Source: Owenia fusiformis
Lineage: Eukaryota > Annelida > Polychaeta > Sabellida > Oweniidae
Assembly (NCBI GenBank): GCA_903813345.2
Contig: CAIIXF020000010.1
Coordinates: 34,709,425 to 34,773,424, forward strand
DNA: 64,000 bases
Reading direction: 5' to 3'
Position numbers and translations under genes: made by a program. The notes under the pieces were generated by a model that saw only the letters and a program-made list of their open reading frames with translations, was not told the DNA's origin and did no database searches. Each line of letters begins with the position of its first letter. The first letter of the stretch is position 1. Below are positions 49,501 to 61,400 of this stretch, in pieces.

Positions 49501-50190
49501 TTTCACCAATCGTCAAACTTAGGGGGCTGTGGGGAGGGGTTCTACAACTACAAGTTATACATTTTTTACAAATCCATGTGACTATTTACCTCTGAAGGAG
49601 CTCTTTTTTACCTAGAGAGCATAACACATACATTGTGTTATTATGGACCCAACCTTTATACTCATTAAAGAAAGTGAAATGTAAGAACCCGATTATCAAG
49701 TGACGTTGCCATAGCAACTCAAATGTTAGACATATTACATAAATGATATGATGAATTATTTTATCTTTACTTCTAATCATGCTATATGCTTCAGAGAGTT
49801 TAAGAATCAAGAATATGAAGGAAATGATGAAAATGCACAAAATAATACATTTCTAAGGTAACAGATAGTGTTCTATAACTGTTTCTATAGCAACGGATTA
49901 ATATATTTTCTTGATTTTCGCCATACAGATTAGGCATCATACTAGAAATACTTCCTGAAAATTTCAAGTCTTTATCTTAATTAGTGTTTGAGATATAAAG
50001 GTGTCTTATAGTACCCCCTGTAGATTTTATTAGGGGCGTATAAGAAATGCTCTGTAGAGAGTTGCCCAAGAGTGCCGCTCCGGCATTCCGTGGTTTTGAG
50101 GTCTCAATCCCATATTCATGCTGAAAAGTTAAAAAAACATTGTAATCCGAAGAAAACGATTGATCCTCAAAATACCCCATATTTCTTCCA
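46560..50190. mobile_element. Foldback element with arms of about 1 kb
   Basis: Left arm 46560-47515 and right arm 49000-50190 are reverse complements with scattered differences and some indels. Shared blocks include AATCGTTTTCTTCGG, GACCTCAAAACCACGGAAT, CTACAGAGCATTTCTTATAC, GTTGCTATAGCAAC-like, and CTTCAAATGTTACTT. ORFs read from both arms (CTFELLWQ, GNSLQSISYTPL) are mirror copies and show no known domain. The spacer 47520-48990 includes an internal array (48330-48945) and a third, direct copy of the CTCTACAGAGCATTTCTTAT block at 48940. No target duplication was identified. Confidence 0.7.
48330..48945. repeat. Degenerate tandem array inside the foldback spacer
   Basis: TTATGCCAATGTC(C/G/T)AGA followed by TATGCCAACCTCTC occurs at about 48349, 48524, 48690, 48754 (partial) and 48912. 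Between copies recur ATGATACATGCACTAAATAT, GAACTGT(A/G)CTCATTCATG and GTCTGATTGCTCAGATGA. Units are about 160-175 bp with deletions. Confidence 0.75.
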
Positions 50191-50309
50191 GACTATATGA
50201 AGGTATGAAGGGTATTCCGATCCAGTGTTATGTAAACAATTCTCATTTGTCGACAACATTGCCAATCTCCGTAATATATCCGAAAAACGATATTACGAGT
50301 TGAAGAATG

Positions 50310-50480
50310 TAATGATGTGTCGCAACAAGATCGCGCAAAATATGAGACGCTTGCTAGAATTCATCCTTTGATAAACACTTCCACCAATTATTATAGTCAA
50401 ATTTTGTTGAGTTATGTGCGTTTAAAGATGAAAATTTATTCAAAATGCAACCTGTCTGCAGAGGATATTTGCCTATAGCA
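50310..50480. mobile_element. Partial copy of the 16816-17383 MITE
   Basis: Shared order of words: GTGTCGCAA(A/C)AAG, GACGCTT(A/G)CTA, AATTCATCCTTTGA, TTGAGTTATG(A/T)GCGTTTAAAGA, TTCAAAATG(T/C)AAC, CAGAGGATATTTGCC. The right half is missing. Confidence 0.7.
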
Positions 50481-51152
50481 CTATTCTTTTGCACCACTGG
50501 GGCTGTTCGAATAACACGTGGCTTCTGAAAGCGCAGGATGTGGTTCTACGATTCAAAGAAAAAGTGCTAATAAATCAGATTCTTCCATAGGTTCACAAAC
50601 TATCTATCTTATAAACGTTATGGTACGCAAATGATGTCCAATCTGAGTGTGGTGTACTAAAAGAATACCAAATGTATTTCATCTTTTTGTTGTATGATCA
50701 TAATCCTAATCAGGAATGAATCTTCGCCTTTCGAGCAGAACTTGTACCCACATGGGGCATACTAGGCCTACAACAAGATGAACAGGGTGGGCAAACCCCC
50801 CCCCCCCCCCCCAACTATGGCTCAATTAGGCCCGCCTTCTGATTGGATTATTCGCTTAAAACGCGGAAGCCATTGGTTTATGGCTCCGAATTATTTGTTC
50901 TTTCAGTTCATCTACATGCCTGATGGGCTAGAGATCTTCATAGACCGACTGTTCTAGATGCCCAAAAGCATGATGATAATCAACAGGATAGACTGTGAAT
51001 CAGTAAGCAAAAGGGTGACATAGCGAAAAAAGGCAACTCAAATCAAAACGACATTTTTCTCAACATGTAGTGGTGTAGCTTAGTTTTTCCCCCAAAAATT
51101 CGTTCGATGGGATGATAATTGTAAGAGTAGTACAGAATCATAGAATAAATAT
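50481..51152. other. Non-coding spacer with a poly-C tract
   Basis: A 17-base C run lies at 50796-50812. No gene or further repeat structure was recognised. Confidence 0.4.
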
Positions 51153-52382
51153 TCACTGGTCAGTATCAAACGAAGGTTTACGGCTGTCACCTTCGCATTT
51201 AAGATGCGGACGGGAAATGTTGATTTCGATACTTTTGATAGTTTTCATCAAATTAAACAACTTTGTAGTTTACATAATGCTTTGGTATTAGAACTAAACC
51301 AGGTATATATGACATGGAAACTCTGGAGAATGATCGTCTGTTCATCGTCCACAACTTAAGGCCATGGAGGTTACTGGGACTTGGGTTTCATGACCTTTAC
51401 CGTATCATACATTTCCTCTTATCTTCACTTACCTTCCAGTAAGCGGTGGTAGATATTATTTAATGTGGCGCCGACGCATGATATACGATCAACTGATCAT
51501 ACTCCAGAGTTTCCATGTCATCGAATTTAGTTCAGATATCAAATCATTAGGTCAACCTATAAAGTACTATTAACAAAGTTGTTGATTTTCTTTCTCAGAG
51601 ACATTTATTTTTCTTTTGACGTTTCGTAGGATGTCCATCCTACTTCTTCAGAAATAAAATAAGATTTGAAACAAACTGAAATAATTATTACATAACAATG
51701 AGACAAATAGCAACCGTTACTATAAAAAACGTCAATGATGTTGCAATTAAATTATTGAGACAAATGGCAATTTGACCTTTTGCGATCAGAATTCAGGAAT
51801 TTTGTTTATGGATACTGTTGTCACGTATTTCGTCTTATTGGTATGACGTCATATAGAAATGATATTAGACATGATGGACTCACGAAATGGCGGACACGTG
51901 GCAGTTTTGAGCTAAAAACATTGTCGTTTCTTATATAAAAACCATGGGTCGGATATTTACCAGGTATGCCGATTTGACTAGATCATGAGTATGTCTATAT
52001 ATATGCGAAGTTTGGGTGAAATTCATACTAAACATCGATGCCTATAAGCGCCCCCCGTTTTTGTCAAAATCGGGGGGCGCTAAACCGCTATCAAAATCAT
52101 GTCAGTAAGACCTTAGACTTGATATGTGCTTAGCATGAATGTTGTTCTAGTCAAATAGAACGCTTTCGTGAAAAATAAATCAATAAAGCACGAAATATAG
52201 AAGATAATCTCTCAAAATCAAGCATCTAAAGCTGGGTGACCTAATTGTGACGTCACTAAAAGACAGAATCCATTCGGTGATCGCAAATCATGAAAACTAA
52301 AAACATCGAAATCGACACTTCCCGACTGCCATCTTAAATGCAGAGGTGACGGCCGGTACCTTCGCTAGATACTGACCAGTGA
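51153..52382. mobile_element. Inverted-repeat element with TCACTGGTCAGTATC ends, 1230 bp
   Basis: Perfect 15-bp ends TCACTGGTCAGTATC and GATACTGACCAGTGA are followed inward by imperfect pairing (ACGGCTGTCACCTTCGC, TTAAGATG, GATTTCGAT) for about 90 bp. An inner palindrome GACATGGAAACTCTGGAG/CTCCAGAGTTTCCATGTC lies at 51311-51519, and a hairpin GCGCCCCCCG/CGGGGGGCGC at 52048-52080. No clear target duplication or transposase. It also contains hammerhead-like copy 2. Confidence 0.7.
51618..51651 (-). ncRNA. Hammerhead-ribozyme-like core, copy 2
   Basis: The same 34 bases as copy 1 (CTGAAGA, 7-bp stem II, GAAA, CGTC on the minus strand), embedded in a shared repeat of about 110 bp (51563-51673 versus about 32682-32795) with only a few differences. 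Preservation of the core in two places fits a mobile element that uses it, such as a Penelope-like element tail. Confidence 0.5.
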
Positions 52383-52478
52383 ACATTGGTAAAATTCAAC
52401 ATTGCAAAATAGTAAAATAGACTAATTGATATATCGTGTATTTTTTACTTTGTCAAAACCATAATGGTTAATACAATT

Positions 52479-55400
52479 CTATTTTTTGTAACAGTACCTA
52501 GAATCATCACAATTAACACCCTTAGTTTCAATCGAAGAACCTGCGCATTTAGTTGAGCTGCCAGACGTTTTGGATAGTTCAATACGTTCTCTATGTGCAG
52601 GCTTATGACAGCTGATAGGATTACATCGTTCGAAAATAACCCAAGGTCCCCAATTGCTCCACTCACAGTACGCTATAAAAGAAAGGCAGAGAATCATGGT
52701 TATGCTATAATTAGATTTTCAACAATAGACAATTTATATTTTGACATGTCTCATTAGAATGTAATTGTTGCAGCCCACCTGGCATTCCGATAAAAATCCT
52801 TAAAAACTACCTGCAGACTGTTAACTCAATTGAAAAAAACAGTCGAGGTGTTGTAGGAGTTCAATCATCTCAAAAAAAGTATAAAGGACTAACTACATGG
52901 TTTTATAAAACACGCCATGGTACGTCTTTCTGTAGCTGCACCAGATACACAATGAGTGTATCTTCTCGTTCTTGTATCCAGGCGTGTTCTATTACCACAA
53001 GTTCTAGAACAACGACCAATACTCCATGGCGACCAAGGTGTCCATTGGCAACCTGTGAAATCTCAATATATAATTTTATAATTCTGTTCCTCAATTGTGC
53101 TAGTTTGCCAGTCTGGTGGATAGGTGTGTGGCTAGGATTCTACATATTTTAGAGCTGCAGTAGGGTTCCTCAAAACTAACCTAAAATGTTTTGCCTGGAG
53201 CTTTCAAGACCTACTGGTCCCTTTATTAGTATACTGCCATTGAGGGCAATAGTGTAAATTATTTCCCCTGCGGCTTAGGGAATAGTACATTTTAGAGGAT
53301 ATTCCCAAGGGGAAATCATTTACACTATTGCTCGAAACTAGGCAGTCACTATTTGTTTTATTACATACCATAGATCCCGGCCAGATTCTTTTGTAAGTAG
53401 GATCAGTAGCTCAATAAATATTCCTCAAGATGAGACACCTCAGAAAACTTCAAATTTTAAAATGACGATTATGGAGCCATTTATGAAAAATATGAGACAA
53501 ATCATACCTCATTCGAAGCATCTTGTTATTCTTTAACTTTTTATCCCCAATGACCGTTATTCAAGCAATGCTGCGTTGATAAGAGGCCAAAACAGTGATG
53601 TTTTATCGCCGGACTCTTGTCTGTCCAAATCTGAATGGTGCTCCCGTGGTTCCAGAAATGTGACGTCATCAGTACAATGATATTTGGACACACAAGAGTC
53701 CGGATCTCGTGTAAAATATTCGCCGTATTAAAAGTCAAATAACTGCATCCATAGGTTATTTACTCGAACCAAACAAGTAGAAATAGAAAGATGAAGATCT
53801 CAGCTATAAAATGAGTGCAAAATCTGTCATGGGGAAGCAGGTACCATTTTGTATAAGGAACATTTTTGAAAGGTGGTCATATTTTTTTGAAATTTTCCAA
53901 TTTAGTGTCGTATCTTGTGAATTATTCTTTGAGCCTATGCCAAAGAAGCTGTTCATTTTACCTTCGAATACAGGATGTCCTGATGTTATCTTCTAGGGGG
54001 CGCCCCGTAACGAATCTACGACCTGTTGATGCTGATCTAATATTTCTACAGCTTGCTTCTTGTATTATTTGTTCTTGAATATAACTTCTTATTTAAGGTT
54101 TCTGGGCTTCTAATTATGTTTATCAATTGTTTCATTTCTCATCTCAGCTCAGGTTCTCATTATACCCTTTCTCTCTAACTCTATCTCTGAGGTCAACTGA
54201 ACTTCAACTAACTGCCTGTAACTTTTACTCTACTAATTAATCTTACTTTTTCACACTTACTTGTAAATTGGCTCAATATCTACACTTACTTCTTATAATT
54301 ACTCTGTTTACATCACATCTCCCCCCTTTTTCGAGATGGCGATACTCAGCCAGCTTTAGATTAAAATCATCTGCGACTTGCAGATCATAAAATTCATTAG
54401 ATGTCTTCTCTAAGTTAGTTTAAAGTTTTTTTTTCTTTTTTATTTTATGTAAAAACTACCCTTTTCTCTATATCAACAGTGTCTCTGTCACTTAAGTTTT
54501 TATGTTATTTCTCTGTATACTCTTACAGTCTGGATAAAGCATCTGCACATCCATTAAGTTTGCCAGATCTGTGCACTACTTTGAAATCATACTGCTGTAA
54601 GTTAAGTATCCATCTTGTAAGCCTCTGGTTATTGTTGTGCATTTCATTCAGCCATTTTAGTGGATTGTGATCAGTAACTACAACAAATTTTCTTCCTAGT
54701 AGATAATATCTCAAGTAATTGATGGCCCATACAATCGCAAGACATTCTTTCTCTATCACTGCATAGTTTTTCTCCCTTGGAAGTAACTTGCGACTGAGAT
54801 ACATGATTGGATGTTCACCATCCTTGAAATTCTGACTCAATACTCCAGAGATTCCTATATCAGATGCATCTGTGATCACAAGAAACTGTTTCGTGAAGTC
54901 TGGGCTCTTAAGGATTGGTTCAGAACACAGAGCCTCCTTCAACGTCTCTACTGCAGTTTGTTCTTTATTTCCCCATGGTATTTTCACTGCTACAGATTTC
55001 TTTGTTAACTCTGTCAGTGGAAAGGCTATGTCTGCATACTTTGGAATGAATTTCCGAAAGTATCCCGTCATTCCTAAGAATGTTCTCAGGTTCTTCTTAG
55101 TGTGTGGTTTCTCAAATCTCTGAATTGACTCTGTCTTCTCTGAGCTTGGTCTGACTATACCACCTCCAACTCTGTGTCCTAGATATTCTGCTTCCTGATA
55201 GGCAAATTTACATTTAGATGGTTTTGCAGTTAAATTGTGTTTTCTTAACCTTTCTAGTATAAGTCTGATGTCACAAAGGTGTGCCTCAAAGCTGCTACTG
55301 AAGACCACTAGATCATCGAAATAAGCATCAGAAAAGGCTTCTGCTCCTTCTAACATCTTGTCCATTGCTCTCTGGAATGTTGCTGGTGCCCCATGTAATC

Positions 55401-58400
55401 CAAATGGCATTCGTTTAAATTGAAATGTTCCGAAAGGAGTTAAAACTGATGTCTTCTCCTTGGAATCTTCACTCAGAGGAATTTGCCAAAAACCTCGGCA
55501 TAAATCCATGACTGTAATGAATACAGCTGTTGCTAGCCCATCTAGAATTTCATCTATCCGTGGCATTGGGTAGGCGTCAAACTCTGTTACTTTATTCAGG
55601 TCTCTAAAATCGACACAGTCTCGTAGCTCACCATTTTTCTTCGGTACAAATACAAAGTTGGCTCCCCATTCACTTACAGATGGCTCCATTATCCCTTTGG
55701 AAACCATTTTGTTTACTTTCTCTTTCATTAACTCAACATATGCTTTGGGAAACCTTCTAAGCTTTTGTCTGACTGGTTTTGAATCTTTAGTGTTGATATG
55801 GTGCACAATTATGTCTGTTAGCCCAGGCTCATCTGACAATACATCTTGGTATTCTTGAAGTAATGTTTCAACTCGTCTCTTCTGCTCTCTTGATATGTTA
55901 GGTGAAATGTTGTATTTAACTTCTTCATTCTCTTGTACTGTTGTTGGCCATTGTATTGGCATAAAATCCTCGTCATCATCCTCTTCTTGTATCTCCTCTT
56001 GAATAGTTTCTGTAGTGAAGCAACAGAAGTCATCTGGACTTGTGTACCGTTTCAACAGGTTCACATGGTACGTTTTTACCTTGTTTCCAATTTGAACATC
56101 ATAATTCACTTTGTTACACCTTTTCACAATCTTAAATGGTCCTTGCCATCTTGCTTGCAGCTTCATATTACTTGAAGGCAATAACAGTAATACGTTATTT
56201 CCTGGATGAAACTCTATGTCTCGTGATTTCTCATCGTAATACCTTTTCTGTGTGTGTTTTGCTTCTGCGACATTCTTCTTCACAATCTCTCTAGTATCCA
56301 TTACTCTGTCTCTCATCTGTGTCACATACTCGATAACATTTGTGTTTGCTTCTGTGTTTGGTTCCCATTTCTCAGCTAGTATATCTATCGGTCCCCTTAC
56401 TGCTCTTCCATATAGCAGTTCAAACGGAGAAAATCCAGTTGTCTCATGTGGAACTTCACGATAGGCAAACAGTAAATATGGCAAATATACATCCCAATTC
56501 TCTGGTTTATCTGCTGTCAGCTTTTTGATCATTTTAACTAAAACTCCATTATATCTCTCAGTCTGTCCATTTGTCTGCTGATGGTATGGAGTTGTTTTTA
56601 TTCCTTTTATTCCTATCATGTTGTACACCTCCTGCATTATATTTGACAGAAAATTTGTGCCTTGGTCAGATAAAATTTCTTTTGGGACTCCTACTCTACT
56701 AAACTGCACAATTAACTCTTCCGCTACCTTCTTGGAATCAGTAACTTTCATGGGCACCGCTTCAGGGTATTTTGTTCCATAATCTGTTGTCACTAATATG
56801 TATTTGTTCCCTCTCTTTGATCTCTCTAATGGACCTACTATGTCCATTCCAATAACACTAAATGGTTCTGTGATAATTGGCAGTGGTATCATCTGTGCTC
56901 TGTTGGAATTCATCTTTCGTGATGTCTTTTGGCAGATATCACAACTGTTGCAATATGCTTTCACATCTCTATGGATTCCAGGCCAAAACATCTTCTTCAT
57001 GATTCTCAATGTTGTTTTCTTTATCCCAAGGTGTCCTGAGATAGGAATGCTGTGAGCTAATTCCAAGGTTTTCTTTCTACATTTTTGTGGTAGTACTATC
57101 TGTTCCATGATTTCCCCATTTTGATTTTTGATTCTTCTAACAATCAGGTTTTCTCGCTTTGCAAAATATGGTGTGGCTTGTTCTTCTTCAGGTATCATTA
57201 TAACAGATTTTCTAATATGGGTAAGTGTATGATCTGTTTCTTGCATCTTTATCAACTCTTCTCGGCTGATATCATCTATGTTTGCATCTGTCTCATCAAC
57301 TTTACACATGTTCTTTCTTTGATGTCTCTTCTCTCTTCTTGTTGGCTTGTGTTTTATTTGTGTTGGTGGTTTAAACAGAGTTTCGTCAAAGTGAAATGGT
57401 AGTTTCTCATCTCTATATTCATTGCTATTTGTATGGTTTTCATCGTCAACTTGTATCAGCGTTGCATTAGACTGCTCATCCTTCTCTAGATCAGACCTTT
57501 CTTCTTCAGCCTGCATTTTCTTCTGATTCCTAGTGGTAACAAATGCCCTACTTTTAGTTTTGTATATATATCTGTCCATCTTCTCTTGATCCAGTTTGGA
57601 TAAGATATCTTGCCCAATCAGTACAGAAGCAGGAAGTGTGTCAGAAACAGCTGCCTTTATTTTGTATATTTCATCTTCTATGTTGATCTCTACAACAGCA
57701 GTTGGATAGGATTGTCTATCTCCATGAACACAAGTCATCTCAACTGTTTCGTCATGTGTAACTGAATCATCGTGAATCAGGTCTCTATTGACAATAGTTT
57801 TAAAGCTTCCTGTGTCAAGTATCATCTCCACATCTTCTTTCTCATTCAATTTGGCTAAAACTGTTCCATCTTTCCTTGATTTATATTGTGAAAATATGTC
57901 TTTGGGTAAAGAACAAAAAAATGCTGGTTTTCCTGATCCTAAATAACATTTCTCTTTCACGTGCCCATATCTATTGCATTTTTCACAGTGTAGAGATTTA
58001 TCCACACGGCATTCTTCCGTTTTATGGTTTCGTAATCCACAATTATTACATTTGGGTCTACCATCTGACGTATCTGGTAATTTTCTCTGCCCAATCTTAA
58101 AATTTGAAGAACACTCAATTTCTTTATGTCCAGGTTGGCGACATTTTCGGCAAATAATGTCTTGAGGGCAATCCTTCGAAACGTGACCTTTTTCATGGCA
58201 GTTGTAGCACTCTCCTGAATTCATGCTAGGTTGTCTCCAGTTAGATGAATCAGCACCACTAAATCTTCTGTTACTATTTGACGGCTTCCATCTCTCATTT
58301 TTATTCCAGTATACAGCATCAGATTTTCTTGCCTCTAGAAAGTTATCAGCAAACTTAATAACTTCATCTGTGTTACTGGCATCGTTTTCTTTGACCCACG

Positions 58401-61400
58401 TCTGTACTTCTGCCGGTAGAGTAGTAACTAGCTGCTCTTTGATCAAAACATCACTCATCTCCTCAACTGTTGTAACACCTTTCATCCATTTCTTGAAAAC
58501 ATCTCGAAGTCTGATAGTGAACGGTTGTATTCCTTCTCCATCTTCTCGTTTGAGGTTTCTAAATCGCTTTCTATATGTTTCTGCGTTAATGGCATAGCGC
58601 TTTAAAATTGCCTCTTTGACGATATCATAGTCACTTGCATTATCTTGATCTACACTTGCATATGCTTCTTGTGCTTTCCCGGTAAGGCTTGCTCCCAATT
58701 TTAGAGTCCAAAATTCCTTAGGCCATTTGCACATTGTTGCAGTTCTTTCGAAGATTGTGAGGAAATTTTCAATGTCTTCATTATCTCTTAATCTAGGTAT
58801 AAACGGATCTTTTGGCTTGTGTTTTTCTTCTTTATCTTCTTTTCTTTCTTTTTGACGAAGTTTACGTTCTTCTTCAATCTCCATTCTTCTTAATTCTTCT
58901 TGGTATCTTCTTTCATTCTCTATGTCTATCCTTCTTTGTTCCTCAATTCTTTTCCGTTCTTCTTTTTCAGCTTGGATTTCTTCTCTTCTAAGTTGTTCCT
59001 GAATCTTTCTTTCTTCTTTTTCAGCTTGTATTTCAGCTAGTCTTATCTTCTCCTGTCTTAAGAACATCTCTCTGTCTTGTTCGGTCTTTTTCATCATTGA
59101 AGTCATCATAAACATCATCTGTTGCTGCATCTGTATTGGGTTGAATTGTAACATCGTAGGATCTGGCTCAATAGAGTGTTTTTCTTCAACTGGTTCATCA
59201 GATGCTTCTTCATATTCCTCTTCTTTCTGCTTCTTTTTCTCTTTATCATCCTCCATTTCTTTTGTTGGATTTTCCTCTGGTAATCCTTTATGATACTTTG
59301 TGTTCCTTGTATCAACTGGCATGAGTAATTGTTGTATAATCGCGTTTTAATTTTTACAACAACATAAATCCATTGAAATACGCGGAAAAAATTGTTTAAG
59401 TATAATGTACTGTATAGAAATAAATGCGTAAATTGTTTGGTCCTAATAGGCCTATGTACTTTTATAACATATTGTTATATGAAGTATTAAAAATGTTATT
59501 ATCTATGGGCCTCTGTACTCAATATATATATCAATCAATATATTATACTGTTGAAAATAATTGAACCTAATGGGCCACTGTAGGTGAAAAAAAATTATAT
59601 ACAGTTGTTAAATATTTGGAACTTATGGGCCACTGTAGTGAAACATTTTGTTAGTAGAGTGACTGATAAAAATGGGCCACTGTATTAATCTAAAACTAAT
59701 TTGGTATTAAAATATTTTGTACCAATGGGCCACTGTACCGAAATTATTGGCCATGGGTTCAACTCATTATCACACCAGAACACTTGTTTGTTTTGTCAAT
59801 ACAACGATTGTTTTAAATGGCTTATTTTAATACCTTGTATTGCTATAGTCAAATCTGAATTGCCACTTTCATACAAGGCAGTTCAAACAAGGCTAAAAGC
59901 TAATTGCAATTGCACCTTACTGTTGGTTGAATTCAACTAATGTATCTAATTAATCTAATCTACTACTCATAACTCAATTTCAATCTGTATATTAATCTAC
60001 CCAGTTGACCTCAATATTTTGTTTCTCAAACTCCGAATCTTCTCAAAAGATTTTACTCTGCTCAATTTTTCTACTCAATTGCAGTGTTTCAAATTCTCTG
60101 ATGCAATTTCTCAAATTCTCTAATGCAATGTCTCAAATTCTCATGCAGATCATCTCAATCTGGATCTCTTTGCTTCCCAAGCAAATCTCAATTTCAAAAT
60201 GTTAAATAATCTTCATCTCTTGAATTCTCATCAAAGCCTTGGAAAAGTAATGTAGTTCATGACTTACTGCTTTTGAAGACACGGTTTTCTCACTTACTGC
60301 CCTTGAAGACGTGTTGATTCTGGTATAGCTGCCACCATGCCAAAGAAGCTGTTCATTTTACCTTCGAATACAGGATGTCCTGATGTTATCTTCTAGGGGG
60401 CGCCCCGTAACGAATCTACGACCTGTTGATGCTGATCTAATATTTCTACAGCTTGCTTCTTGTATTATTTGTTCTTGAATATAACTTCTTATTTAAGGTT
60501 TCTGGGCTTCTAATTATGTTTATCAATTGTTTCATTTCTCATCTCAGCTCAGGTTCTCATTATACCCTTTCTCTCTAACTCTATCTCTGAGGTCAACTGA
60601 ACTTCAACTAACTGCCTGTAACTTTTACTCTACTAATTAATCTTACTTTTTCACACTTACTTGTAAATTGGCTCAATATCTACACCCCAGATAGCACGTC
60701 TTTGTTGGCCCAACGTCGGCAATTTTACGTCGGTACCTTGACGTTGGGCCGACGTTGGTTCAAGGTTGTCAAGGCACACTTCTCCGTTGGCCTGAAGTCG
60801 GCAATTCTACGGCTGTAAGCTCACGTTGTACCGACGTCGGTACAAGGTTGGCAAATGACACATCTTTTTCGGTCTGAAGTTAGCAATTTTAGGGCGGTAC
60901 TTTGACGTTGGGCCGACGTTGGTATGAGGTCGTCAAGGTACACTTTTCTGTTGGCCTGAAGTCAGCAATTTTACGGCTGTACGCTGACGTTGTAGACGCT
61001 GCAAATGTTGGACCAACGTTGGCCCAACGTCGTTGTGCTATCTGGGTAGCACTAAAGTACTGTTGGGCCAATGTTGGGCCACCCACCTATCTGTTCCCTC
61101 TGCAAGGCCAACGTTGGGCCAACATTGCCATTAGCACTAAAGCACTGTTGAGCCAACATTGGACCAACGTTGGGCCAACATAATTTTTTGCCAACATTGG
61201 ACCAACGTTGGGCCAACATAATTGTTTGCCACTGTTGGACCAACGTTGGCCCGCTGGACAAAATGACGTTGGGTCAACCGCTCAAGCCGACGTTGGGCCA
61301 ACAGATGCGTAGTTGTTGGCCCGAAGTTGGCCCACTGGCGGTGTGCTATCTGTGCCAACATTGGACCAACGTTGGGCCAATATAATTTTTTGCCACTGTT

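Noticed and set aside
46684-50180. ORFs in the foldback arms (CTFELLWQ, SLQSISYTPL)
   Set aside because: Present twice only because the arms are inverted copies; no recognisable domain and no splice or start support.
54811-58597. Plus-strand ORFs across the gypsy element
   Set aside because: Antisense shadows of the 1599-codon polyprotein.
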